The notes below the pieces were generated by a model that was not told the DNA's origin, ran no database searches, and saw nothing but the letters and a program-made list of their open reading frames with translations. A program made the position numbers and the translations under genes. DNA of 60,675 nt from assembly GCA_902592445.1 (NCBI GenBank), contig CACJEN010000006.1, positions 1 to 60,675 of the forward strand, in the 5' to 3' direction. Each line of letters opens with the position of its first letter. Position 1 is the first letter of the stretch. Source of the stretch: an uncultured Pelagibacteraceae bacterium. GTDB taxonomy: Bacteria; Pseudomonadota; Alphaproteobacteria; Pelagibacterales; Pelagibacteraceae. Shown piece after piece: positions 27,005 through 38,904 of this stretch.

Positions 27005-27034
27005 TTGTAAAATTTATCAAAATCGGCTTAAAAT
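27005..27034 (+). promoter_or_regulatory. Predicted promoter of the GAF-PPM gene
   Basis: TTGTAA (27005-27010), an 18-nt spacer and TAAAAT (27029-27034), ending 11 nt before the ATG at 27046. No Shine-Dalgarno is visible. The rest of the 170-nt divergent gap (26876-27004) shows no gene or clear structure. Confidence 0.45.
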
Positions 27035-27045
27035 GCCAGTTATAA

Positions 27046-28338
27046 ATGTTCCTATTTAAAACAAAAAAACCAAAAGAAGAAATAAAACCTGAGATCAGTC
27101 AGGAAAATCTAGATCTACAGTTGATAACTAATTTAAATCAAGAGTTTGCTCTTTCATTAGATTTAAATGAGACATTAAATACCGCACTTAAAGTTATTAT
27201 AAATAGAATAAATGCTCAGGCAGCAAATATTTTTTTAATCAATGAAAAAATAAACAAATTTGAGTGCATTGCATCATTAAATCAAGATCATTTAAATGAA
27301 TATAAATTGGATTTAAAGGATGGTGTAATGGCAAAGGCTGTGGAACAAAAAAAATGTATTAGGGTTGGAGATGTTAGGAAAGATGTTAGGGAGATAGCTG
27401 AGTTTTATTTTGACTTAGATAATAAAACTAATTTTACTACACTTTCTGTTCTTTGTGCTCCACTTATTGCAGCTAATGAATGTTTAGGAGTAATACATTG
27501 TTCTAACAAAAAGACAGCATTAAAACTATTTGTAGAAAATGACAGAAAGCTTTTAGAAACACTTTCGGCTCCTGCAGCACTCGCAATTAGAAATGCTAAA
27601 ATGGCGTCTGAGATGGTAGAAAAAAATAAAATTCAAAAGGAAGTAGAAATTGTTGGAGACATTCAAAAATCACTTTTATCTGAGAATAGTGAGGATAAAA
27701 ATTTTCCAATAGCAGGTTTAAATATTCCTGCAAAAGTTGTTTCTGGAGATTTTTACAATTTTACCGATTTAGGTAATGGAAAATATGGTTTTGGGGTTGC
27801 TGACGTATCAGGTAAAGGAATTAAATCATCTTTATTAATGTCAAAAGCATCTAGTTTATATAGTTGTCTTAGTAAAACTAATTTTTCTACATCGGATTTG
27901 TTATTTCAATTAAATAATGAAATTTGTGAAACAATTTCTAGAGGTATGTTTGTTACAATGTTAATTGGAATTTATGACAGCAATAAAAAAGAAATGCTAT
28001 TATCAAATGCAGGTCACGAGCATCCTTTAATATTTTCAAATGATCACTTTACTAATTATGAAGACGCTGATCCACCACTTGGAATTATTTCAAATATTAA
28101 ATATAAGGAACAAAAAATAAAATTTGAAAACAGTTCAATGTATATTTTTACAGATGGAATAACTGAAATAAAAAATTCTAAAGGTGATATGTTGGGATCC
28201 GATGGTTTTAAAAATTATATTAAAAAATTTAAAGATTTTCCAACCAACCAAAAACTGCAATTAATTGTTGATCAAGTTTTAAATACAGGGCATATACAAA
28301 AAGATGACCTTACATTAGTTGTTGTTGATGCGAAATAA
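27046..28338 (+). CDS. GAF-domain PPM phosphatase (RsbU/SpoIIE type)
   Basis: 430 residues. A GAF sensor domain (about 25-185, with ANIFLINEKINKFECIAS and LSVLCAPLIAANECLGVIHC) is joined by a helix (about 185-210, ending IQKSLLS) to a PPM phosphatase domain. The metal-binding acidic residues are intact: SGDFYNF, ADVSGKGIKSS, FTDGITE and KDDLTLVVV. The phosphatase half closely parallels that of the Amt-PPM fusion (SGLNIPAKVVSGD-like region, NAGHEHPL). It is soluble and would dephosphorylate a STAS protein in response to a cytoplasmic signal. It sits beside pilD, so the two PPM proteins bracket the T4P locus. Confidence 0.93.
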   Translation: MFLFKTKKPKEEIKPEISQENLDLQLITNLNQEFALSLDLNETLNTALKVIINRINAQAANIFLINEKINKFECIASLNQDHLNEYKLDLKDGVMAKAVEQKKCIRVGDVRKDVREIAEFYFDLDNKTNFTTLSVLCAPLIAANECLGVIHCSNKKTALKLFVENDRKLLETLSAPAALAIRNAKMASEMVEKNKIQKEVEIVGDIQKSLLSENSEDKNFPIAGLNIPAKVVSGDFYNFTDLGNGKYGFGVADVSGKGIKSSLLMSKASSLYSCLSKTNFSTSDLLFQLNNEICETISRGMFVTMLIGIYDSNKKEMLLSNAGHEHPLIFSNDHFTNYEDADPPLGIISNIKYKEQKIKFENSSMYIFTDGITEIKNSKGDMLGSDGFKNYIKKFKDFPTNQKLQLIVDQVLNTGHIQKDDLTLVVVDAK

Positions 28339-29310
28339 TCAAACCTTAGTATAATTTAAAATTTCTGTTATTAAATTTCTGATTTGTAATTGATGATGGT
28401 AAAACCTATTTTTTAGCAAGTTGTAAGCTTGTGAATTTTTTTGAGGTGATGATAAATTAAATAAATTTTTTTCATTCTTGTTCAAAAATTTTTTCCTTAA
28501 TAAAACTTGTAGTTTCCTAATAACTGTCGCACGTGGTATTCCCGTCAAGTCAGAAATTGTAGTCGGATTTAATCCTTTAGATATTTCAAGTTGTGCTAAG
28601 CTATCAGCAATATCGCTTATATTTTCTGCTTTATGGTTTTGTTTATTTATAAGGTTAAAGGATTGATTTAACGCACATATACCTATGCACATAAAAGTTT
28701 CATAATCACCAAAAAACTTTTTTCCAGAAACCATATAACTAATTTGAAAATTTAAAAATGCATTCCAGTATCTTGTATAGTTTTTTTTGATTTTCTCCTC
28801 AAAGTCATGCGTTGAAAAAGAATTTAATTCCTCGTTTTTTTGAAGTTTTTCAGAAACAATTTTAAGCAATTTACAAAGATTTTTTAATGTTTCATTTGGT
28901 TTCTGATATGTAAATGCCTTATTATTAATTGTAATTTTTTTAGATTTTCTAGTTATAAATCCCTCTTGACTTAACTCATTTAACTTACGTCTAGATGTTT
29001 CTTTGCTTAAATTTAATTCCTTGACAATATTAATTATACTAATTTTCTCTACTTCAATATTTTCGTTTGAATAAAATTTTTCAAAAGAAAAATTTAAAAA
29101 ATATTTATTGTAAGTAGAAAAAGTTTTATTAATTAAATGCACAATTATTAAATATTTATCTAAGTCCCTAAAAATTTTATAACCTCCTGTCATCCATGAA
29201 ATTTGCATTTGGAAAAAATTTTTAACAAATAAATCAGGATTTTTATTTATAGAAAAATTAATATCATCTAAGGACAATTTATTAGCTAGAAAAGATTGGT
29301 TTGTACTCAT
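28339..29310 (-). CDS. Transcriptional regulator with two tandem winged-helix modules
   Basis: 323 residues built of two similar halves. Each has a hydrophobic helix (FFQMQISWMTGGYKIF at 32-47; FLNFQISYMVSGKKFF at 185-200), a second helix rich in Ile/Leu/Phe, and a winged-helix motif (IVKELNLSKETSRRKLNEL at about 95-113; ISDLTGIPRATVIRKLQVLL at about 252-271), followed by a basic wing. The second helix-turn-helix resembles MarR/IclR-type recognition helices. The halves look like an internal gene duplication giving a covalent dimer of DNA-binding units. It lies 3 nt after a BASS transporter gene, which it may regulate. Ligand and target are unknown. Confidence 0.8.
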   Translation of the reverse strand: MSTNQSFLANKLSLDDINFSINKNPDLFVKNFFQMQISWMTGGYKIFRDLDKYLIIVHLINKTFSTYNKYFLNFSFEKFYSNENIEVEKISIINIVKELNLSKETSRRKLNELSQEGFITRKSKKITINNKAFTYQKPNETLKNLCKLLKIVSEKLQKNEELNSFSTHDFEEKIKKNYTRYWNAFLNFQISYMVSGKKFFGDYETFMCIGICALNQSFNLINKQNHKAENISDIADSLAQLEISKGLNPTTISDLTGIPRATVIRKLQVLLRKKFLNKNEKNLFNLSSPQKNSQAYNLLKNRFYHHQLQIRNLITEILNYTKV

Positions 29311-29313
29311 GAG

Positions 29314-30174
29314 TTATATTATTTTTGAAATTCTCATATATGAAAAATAAATAAGAATAAACAAATATTGCAACAAAGCATATGCGGCAACTGGAAAAAT
29401 AAACTTTACATTATCAAACATTATTGCTCCTAGTACTATTCCAACACCTCCATTTTGTAATACAGTTTCAACAATAATCGTAACACTATCCCTTCTAATA
29501 AGTTTAAATAGCTTTGTTAAATAAACTGACATTAAAAAAGCTAAAATGAATATTAATACAGTCTTTATGCCAGCAAATCGTATATATTCTGGTATTAGAT
29601 TTATATCTTGGTAGATTGCTATTCCAATTATAAAAAAGAAAACAATCATTGATAATTTATCAAAAATAGGATCTATTTTTTTTGAAAATTCCACAAAGAT
29701 TGTATTAAAAATAATACCCAATACTACTGGAACAGTAACTATAGCAAAAATTCTGAGTGATGTTGGAATTAAATCAGTGTTAAATATAATTGTACTTTCG
29801 TCTGCAAATACAACTAAAAAATATAATTTTACTATTAAAGGTATTGTAATAAATGAAAAAAATGATGTAAATGCTGTTAATGATATAGATAATGCAACAT
29901 TTCCTCCCAACTTCTTAGTAATATAGTTAGATGTAACAGCGCTCGGCAAACAGGTAATTAAAACTATTCCAACTTTAATTTCTTTTGGAAAAGGAATAGT
30001 TAAGGCAATGATAAATCCAATTAATGGCATACCAATACACTGTGTAACAAGACCCAAATAAAAACTCAGAGGATTTTTTGCAATTGTTTTAAATGCTTCA
30101 GTTTTAATTGATAAAGCCAACGAAAACATTATAAAAAACATTCCAGCTGGACCTGCCAACTTTACAAATTCCAT
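29314..30174 (-). CDS. BASS-family (bile acid:sodium symporter-like) transporter
   Basis: 286 residues with about ten hydrophobic helices. The conserved BASS segments are visible: LVTQCIGMPLIGFIIAL, ITCLPSAVTSNYITKKLGGNVALS (here the C.PSA.TSN..T....GN..LS pattern) and VETVLQNGGVGIVLG. Members carry organic anions such as pyruvate, pantothenate or sulfonated compounds with sodium; the substrate here cannot be read from sequence. A GAGGGA ribosome binding site at 30181-30186 supports the start. It is followed at once by the tandem winged-helix regulator. Confidence 0.88.
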   Translation of the reverse strand: MEFVKLAGPAGMFFIMFSLALSIKTEAFKTIAKNPLSFYLGLVTQCIGMPLIGFIIALTIPFPKEIKVGIVLITCLPSAVTSNYITKKLGGNVALSISLTAFTSFFSFITIPLIVKLYFLVVFADESTIIFNTDLIPTSLRIFAIVTVPVVLGIIFNTIFVEFSKKIDPIFDKLSMIVFFFIIGIAIYQDINLIPEYIRFAGIKTVLIFILAFLMSVYLTKLFKLIRRDSVTIIVETVLQNGGVGIVLGAIMFDNVKFIFPVAAYALLQYLFILIYFSYMRISKII

Positions 30175-30216
30175 TTTATCTCCCTCGCTGTTTTATAATA
30201 ATAAATAAAAAAATTT

Positions 30217-31347
30217 CTAGTAATTTGATATTTGATCCTGACTATATATTTTACAACTCATGACAATACTCAAACCAAGCATTATTGAAAGCATAGATGA
30301 TCCACCATAAGACATGATTGGAAGTGGTGCACCAACTATCGGTAATAAACCTAAGACCATCGAAATATTTACAAATATATACAGAAAAATTCCTGAAGCG
30401 AAACCAAAGCAAAAAAGTTTTGAAAAGAAACTTTTAGAATAAAATCCAATAATAATAATTCTATAAATTAATAATATGTAAAGTAATAAAAGTAATATTG
30501 ATCCCAAAAAACCAAATTCCTCGGAGAAAAGTGTAAAAATAAAGTCTGTATGTTTTTCTGGTAAGAATTCCAGATAACTTTGAGTACCCTTTAAATAACC
30601 TTTTCCAAAAAAGCCTCCCGAGCCTATTGCAATTTTAGATTGTATAATTTGGTAACCTGCTCCTAGAGGATCTCTGTCAGGATTAAAAAAAGTTAAAATT
30701 CTAGACTTTTGATAAGGCTTTAAGATAGAGACTGCAAAAGGTAAAGATACAATTAATAATAATCCTGAGTAAACAAAGTATTTAATGTTTAATCCTGCTA
30801 ACCAAATTATTGTAATTCCAGTTCCTGCAATTAATATTGAAGTTCCAAGATCAGGTTGTTGAACAACCAAGTAACAAGGAATTAATAATAATATTATTGG
30901 AACTAAAATAAATTTATAGTTTTGAATTTCTGCAGTCTGAATTCGATGATAGTATCTTGCAAAACAAACTATTATTGCAATTTTCATAATTTCAGAGGGT
31001 TGTAAATTTAAAAAATATAGATCCAACCATCGTCTTGAACCTGAAGCCATAAGACCAAAGAATAAAGTTATAAATAAAAGAGATACACAAACTGCATAAA
31101 AGAAGTATGCATTTTTATACCAAAATGTAATTCTAACAAATGACAAAACTAAAAACATTCCAAAAAATACTAAAAATCTGAGTAAATGGTTTTTAGTATA
31201 GAAAGAAAATTCGCCTCTCTCTGTTGAATAAATTGCAAAAACGCTTATTACACCAATTAGAATAATTATTAATATTAAAAAGTAATCGACAGATTTTAAT
31301 TTTTCAAATAAAGAATAATTTCGTGTGTTTAATCTTTCAGTTAACAT
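30217..31347 (-). CDS. rodA: Rod-shape peptidoglycan glycosyltransferase RodA
   Basis: 376 residues, SEDS family with about ten membrane helices. Diagnostic segments are LQPSEIMKIAIIVCFARYY, VVQQPDLGTSILIAGTG (catalytic Asp in QPDLG), PEKHTDFIFTLFSEEFGF and the C-terminal GLLPIVGAPLPIMSYGGSSM. It polymerises lipid II with PBP2 in the elongasome. Its ATG overlaps the PBP2 stop (TAATG). Last gene of mreBCD-mrdA-rodA. Confidence 0.96.
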   Translation of the reverse strand: MLTERLNTRNYSLFEKLKSVDYFLILIIILIGVISVFAIYSTERGEFSFYTKNHLLRFLVFFGMFLVLSFVRITFWYKNAYFFYAVCVSLLFITLFFGLMASGSRRWLDLYFLNLQPSEIMKIAIIVCFARYYHRIQTAEIQNYKFILVPIILLLIPCYLVVQQPDLGTSILIAGTGITIIWLAGLNIKYFVYSGLLLIVSLPFAVSILKPYQKSRILTFFNPDRDPLGAGYQIIQSKIAIGSGGFFGKGYLKGTQSYLEFLPEKHTDFIFTLFSEEFGFLGSILLLLLYILLIYRIIIIGFYSKSFFSKLFCFGFASGIFLYIFVNISMVLGLLPIVGAPLPIMSYGGSSMLSIMLGLSIVMSCKIYSQDQISNY

Positions 31348-33308
31348 TACGCGAGACTTGTACTCCCATTATTAATTTGCTCTCTTAGCGAATGTCGATC
31401 AATGATTTTCTTGATTAATTTGCTTGCAAGTGGAGCTGCCGTACTACTGCCAGATCCTCCATGTTCTATTAAAACACTAATTGAATATCGTGGATTTTTA
31501 TATGGGGCAAAAGCTATAAATAATGCGTGATCTCGGTTTTTGTAATCAATTTGAGATTGATCTAAGTCAAGTTTTCTCTCTTCCTCTGTAATTCTTTTAA
31601 CCTGAGACGTCCCAGTTTTACCTGCAAATTGATATTTTAAATCATCATATCTTGATTTATAAGCTGTACCATATTGCTCATTAGTTGAACCAAACATTGC
31701 ATCTTTTATAAATTTAATATTATTTGGATTTCTATATAGTCTTTCATATAATTTATAATCTCTATCAACTAAATACTTTTCGTCATCAGGAAAATCTGCA
31801 GTTTCGTTTACAAGCTGGTTTGCGATTTTGAGTCTTGAATTTTCAAAGTTGATGCTTTCATCTTTAATTATATGAGGTTTAATTTTATAACCTCCATTTG
31901 CAATTTGAGCTGTCATCAAACATAATTGTAATGGTGTTGTTTGAATATATCCTTGTCCTATACCATTAATAACAGTTTCGCCTAAATACCATGGTTTTCC
32001 TATTGCATTTTTTTTCCATAAAGTATTTGGAACTACACCCTTTTTTTCATCAAAATATATGTCTTTTAAAATATTTGAACCAAGACCATATCGTTTAGCA
32101 ATAATTGCAAGCTTATCCACACCTAATAATCTTGCCATCTCATAAAAATAAATATCGCATGATTGTTTAATTGCATTTCTAAGCTTCATGTAACCATGTC
32201 CTTGTTTTTTCCAGCAGTGATATTTAACATCATATAACTTATATGGATGCTTGTGACCTTTGCATAAAATAGGTCTTTCTGGATCAATGGTTCCAAACTC
32301 TAAAGCAGCAAGAGCGACCAAAGGTTTAAAAGTCGAGCCAGGAGAATATAATCCAGCAATTGATTTGTTTACCAAAGGTTTCAAAGGATCATCTCGAATA
32401 TCTCCCCAATCTTTGTGACCAATACCATGTGTAAATTTGTTTGGATCGTACGTAGGTGAAGATGCCATTGCAATTATTTCTCCAGTATAAATATCCATTG
32501 CTGAAATAGATCCTGCTTTATCTTTTAAAAGTTCTTGGGCTAATTGTTGTACTTCAAGATCAACCGTTAGTTTAATTTTTTCACCTTGTGTTTCTTTAAT
32601 ATAGTCAATCTGACTTATTCTTTTGCCAGAGGAATTAACCTCGTACCTTTTTATTCCATATCTGCCAATTAGTTGTGTTTCTTTTGCATACTCAATTCCA
32701 GATTTGCCAACTTTTAAACCTGGAACTAAATTCTCTTTAATAACATCTTTTCTCTCAATATCTTTTTGACTAGCTGCTCCTACATATCCAACTACGTGCA
32801 CTAAATCATTATTGTAAGGATAGAATCTTGAAGATGAAACAACTGGCTTAACACCTTCAAGATCATGTAAATATAAATTTAATTTTGAAAATTGTTCCCA
32901 ATCCAAATTATCTGATGCTACAAGCGTATCCCAAGGTTTAAGTCTTTCTTTTTCTCTATAAATTTTTTTTAATTCGTTATTTGATAAATTTAATATATTT
33001 TTAAGTTTAAAAATTATCCCATTAAAATCTTTGATTTGATCTAAATCCAAGTGAACTTGAAATACTCTATCATTGTCTGCAAGAATATTATTAAAATGAT
33101 CAACTATAAATCCTCTTTGTGGGGGTGTTTTCCATTCTCTTATTCTATTTTTATCTGAAAGTAATTCATATTTTTCCCTATCTGAAATTTGTAAGCTATA
33201 CAATCTTGTGGTAATTCCTCCTAGTAAAACTAATTTTGCAGCAGCTAACATAAAAACTCTTCTTGTAATTAATCGACTTTTTTCAACGCTACTTGCTCTA
33301 TTTTGCAT
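31347..33308 (-). CDS. mrdA: Penicillin-binding protein 2 (elongation transpeptidase)
   Basis: 653 residues. One N-terminal membrane anchor (MLAAAKLVLLGGI), a dimerisation domain containing the RGFIVDHFNN motif, then the transpeptidase domain with SxxK in YSPGSTFKPL, SxN-like SCD in KQSCDIYFYE and KTG in FAGKTGTSQ. It crosslinks peptidoglycan during side-wall growth with RodA. It overlaps mreD by 11 nt and rodA by 1 nt. Confidence 0.96.
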   Translation of the reverse strand: MQNRASSVEKSRLITRRVFMLAAAKLVLLGGITTRLYSLQISDREKYELLSDKNRIREWKTPPQRGFIVDHFNNILADNDRVFQVHLDLDQIKDFNGIIFKLKNILNLSNNELKKIYREKERLKPWDTLVASDNLDWEQFSKLNLYLHDLEGVKPVVSSSRFYPYNNDLVHVVGYVGAASQKDIERKDVIKENLVPGLKVGKSGIEYAKETQLIGRYGIKRYEVNSSGKRISQIDYIKETQGEKIKLTVDLEVQQLAQELLKDKAGSISAMDIYTGEIIAMASSPTYDPNKFTHGIGHKDWGDIRDDPLKPLVNKSIAGLYSPGSTFKPLVALAALEFGTIDPERPILCKGHKHPYKLYDVKYHCWKKQGHGYMKLRNAIKQSCDIYFYEMARLLGVDKLAIIAKRYGLGSNILKDIYFDEKKGVVPNTLWKKNAIGKPWYLGETVINGIGQGYIQTTPLQLCLMTAQIANGGYKIKPHIIKDESINFENSRLKIANQLVNETADFPDDEKYLVDRDYKLYERLYRNPNNIKFIKDAMFGSTNEQYGTAYKSRYDDLKYQFAGKTGTSQVKRITEEERKLDLDQSQIDYKNRDHALFIAFAPYKNPRYSISVLIEHGGSGSSTAAPLASKLIKKIIDRHSLREQINNGSTSLA

Positions 33309-33822
33309 TTTCCTGTCTTAGATCTATTAAATAAATTTGATTAAATAATTTTGAGAATAAAGGATAAACTAAAAACGTTAATATTGAAGAAAACATCAAA
33401 GTACCATATCGAATTGGAATATCAAAAATAACAGTTAAAATAGTATAATGTAAAGAACTTATAATTAAAATTGCTATAATAAAAAATCCCCAATCATATA
33501 ATAGGTTTGGTAGAAGAGTTCTTGCTCTGATGAACAACGCAAAAGAACAGAGTAGCATATAATTTATTGAAGAAATACCAATTGGAAAATTTTGTACAAC
33601 ATCATTAATGATACCTGCACAAAATACTAGTCCATATCCTAATCTTTCAGGTTTTTTTAATATCCAAAAGAAAATCAAAATATAAATAAAGTTAAATGAA
33701 AAGCTTAAGTTAAATAAAAAGAAGGATAAATCAAAACCAGTAAAAGCTATAAAAAATAACAGCAAAATAGGAAAGCTGTGAATAAAAGATTTATAGAGTT
33801 TTTTAGGGAAAGATAATGCCAT
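33298..33822 (-). CDS. mreD: Rod-shape protein MreD
   Basis: 174 residues, almost all hydrophobic, with about five membrane helices and the MreD-like segment GLVFCAGIINDVVQNFPIG (GL..DV....P.G pattern). It is an inner-membrane elongasome component. The sequence is weakly conserved in this family, but its place between mreC and mrdA settles the call. Confidence 0.9.
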   Translation of the reverse strand: MALSFPKKLYKSFIHSFPILLLFFIAFTGFDLSFFLFNLSFSFNFIYILIFFWILKKPERLGYGLVFCAGIINDVVQNFPIGISSINYMLLCSFALFIRARTLLPNLLYDWGFFIIAILIISSLHYTILTVIFDIPIRYGTLMFSSILTFLVYPLFSKLFNQIYLIDLRQENAK

Positions 33823-33824
33823 AA

Positions 33825-34661
33825 TTATTTGTTCACCGTTATAAATTTGAGTTGATTGTAATTAACAAAAAAAACAACAGACCTTATACCATCATCAATT
33901 TTAACTTTTCCTACCGGGATAGCTGGTGAAATAATGCCATCAACTCCTGAAGTATAAACTACAGATCCCTCTTTAATTTCACTTATCTTTGGTAAAAACT
34001 CTAAATCAGCGTATGAATTATTTCCATTGCCTGATAAAATCGCGTTTATTCCACCAGGTTCTATAACAACAGGAATTTTACTATTTAAATCTGATGCAAG
34101 TAGAATTCTAGATGTTAATAAATTTACATTTATTATTTTTCCAACAAAGTAAGATTGATCTTTTACTGCAACTCCTAATTTAATCCCATGTTTGTATCCT
34201 TTGTTTATAATCATTGATTTTAAAAAAGGACTTTGTTGATCAAGTAAAACTTTTGCTAATAGATAATCTTCCGAATAGATATTTCTTTCGTCAATGAGTT
34301 CTTTAAGTCTTTTATTTTCAGATTTATAAAATTCTATTTCATTTTTTATTTTTTCAATTTCAAAATTTTTTACTCTTAAAATTTTGAATTCTTCATACAT
34401 ATTAAGATGGTCTTGAATTAAATAATATTGATCCTTAACATAAACAAATGGCGCAGATACAAAAAAAGAGCCTTTAAATATTAAATCTTTAGTGAAGGAT
34501 CTAAATTTATTTATTGGACCTGATTTAAAATACTCTAATGATAATACTAGAATGGAAATTATTAAAAGAGTAAATAGCGAAAAGTTTTGACGAGTTCCTT
34601 TTTTTAAAAAAGCTGATCGAATAGCAATTATAAAATCATCTCTACCCGAATCTGCCGCCAT
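33825..34661 (-). CDS. mreC: Rod-shape protein MreC
   Basis: 278 residues. A short cytoplasmic start, one membrane helix (FTLLIISILVLSLEYF), a coiled coil (about 85-125, KNFEIEKIKNEIEFYKSENK in part) and a periplasmic beta domain with INKGYKHGIKLGVAV and GVDGIISPAIPVGKV, the MreC signature regions. It scaffolds PBP2 in the periplasm. It follows mreB by 6 nt and precedes mreD by 2 nt. Confidence 0.94.
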   Translation of the reverse strand: MAADSGRDDFIIAIRSAFLKKGTRQNFSLFTLLIISILVLSLEYFKSGPINKFRSFTKDLIFKGSFFVSAPFVYVKDQYYLIQDHLNMYEEFKILRVKNFEIEKIKNEIEFYKSENKRLKELIDERNIYSEDYLLAKVLLDQQSPFLKSMIINKGYKHGIKLGVAVKDQSYFVGKIINVNLLTSRILLASDLNSKIPVVIEPGGINAILSGNGNNSYADLEFLPKISEIKEGSVVYTSGVDGIISPAIPVGKVKIDDGIRSVVFFVNYNQLKFITVNK

Positions 34662-34667
34662 AGTGTT

Positions 34668-37278
<2,611 letters not shown>

Positions 37279-37300
37279 AAAATGTAAATTTATTACCGAT

Positions 37301-37332
37301 GAGCATCATACATGCTCTCGTTCAGATTGCAA
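37301..37332 (-). promoter_or_regulatory. Predicted leuA promoter overlapped by an inverted repeat
   Basis: On the minus strand TTGCAA (37327-37332), a 16-nt spacer and TATGAT (37305-37310) form a promoter about 20-30 nt before the leuA ATG. The -10 lies within a perfect inverted repeat GAGCAT-N5-ATGCTC (37301-37317), placed as a repressor operator would be. There is no U run after it, so it is not an intrinsic terminator of ilvC. Confidence 0.5.
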
Positions 37333-37372
37333 AATAAATTGGCTACAAATACACAAATTAATTAGAATGACT

Positions 37373-38355
<983 letters not shown>

Positions 38356-38904
38356 TTATTTAAATACCTTTTCGCCTCTCGTCATAGCTACTGCTCCAGT
38401 TCTAGATATACTTACCAAACCATATTTTTTTAAATCATTAGACATTTTATCTATTTCTCTTCTAAGTGCTGTTACTTGAACAACCTTGGACCTATTAGTG
38501 CTATCCAATATTACAGCATTATACTTTTTACAAGCATTAATGGCTTTCTCAATTTTTCCATTTGTTCCAACAAGTTTGAATAGAGCCATTTCTTTAAATA
38601 TGACATTTTTATCCTCACGCTTAAAGTCAGCAACTTTGTGAACTGGGACTAGTTTTTTTAGCTGTAATTTAATTTGATCAACTACTTGTGGCGTACCTGT
38701 AGTAACTATTGTTATCCTTGAAATATTTAATTTTTGATCAATTTCTGCCACCGCTAAAGATTCTATATTGTATCCTCTACCAGAAAAAAGACCAACAACC
38801 CTTGCTAATACACCAGCTTCATTATCAACCCACACAACAATAATATGTGTATCTAATTTTTCTTTTTTACCAGCAACGCTGTATGCAGACTTTGATTTTG
38901 GCAT
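38356..38904 (-). CDS. ilvH: Acetolactate synthase small (regulatory) subunit
   Basis: 182 residues. An N-terminal ACT domain (HIIVVWVDNEAGVLARVVGLFSGRGYNIESLAV in its pattern, with the GVLARV and RGYNIESL motifs) is followed by the conserved second domain RREIDKMSNDLKKYG. It binds valine and activates the large subunit. Its start overlaps the ilvB stop by 1 nt, so the two subunits are translated together. Confidence 0.96.
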   Translation of the reverse strand: MPKSKSAYSVAGKKEKLDTHIIVVWVDNEAGVLARVVGLFSGRGYNIESLAVAEIDQKLNISRITIVTTGTPQVVDQIKLQLKKLVPVHKVADFKREDKNVIFKEMALFKLVGTNGKIEKAINACKKYNAVILDSTNRSKVVQVTALRREIDKMSNDLKKYGLVSISRTGAVAMTRGEKVFK

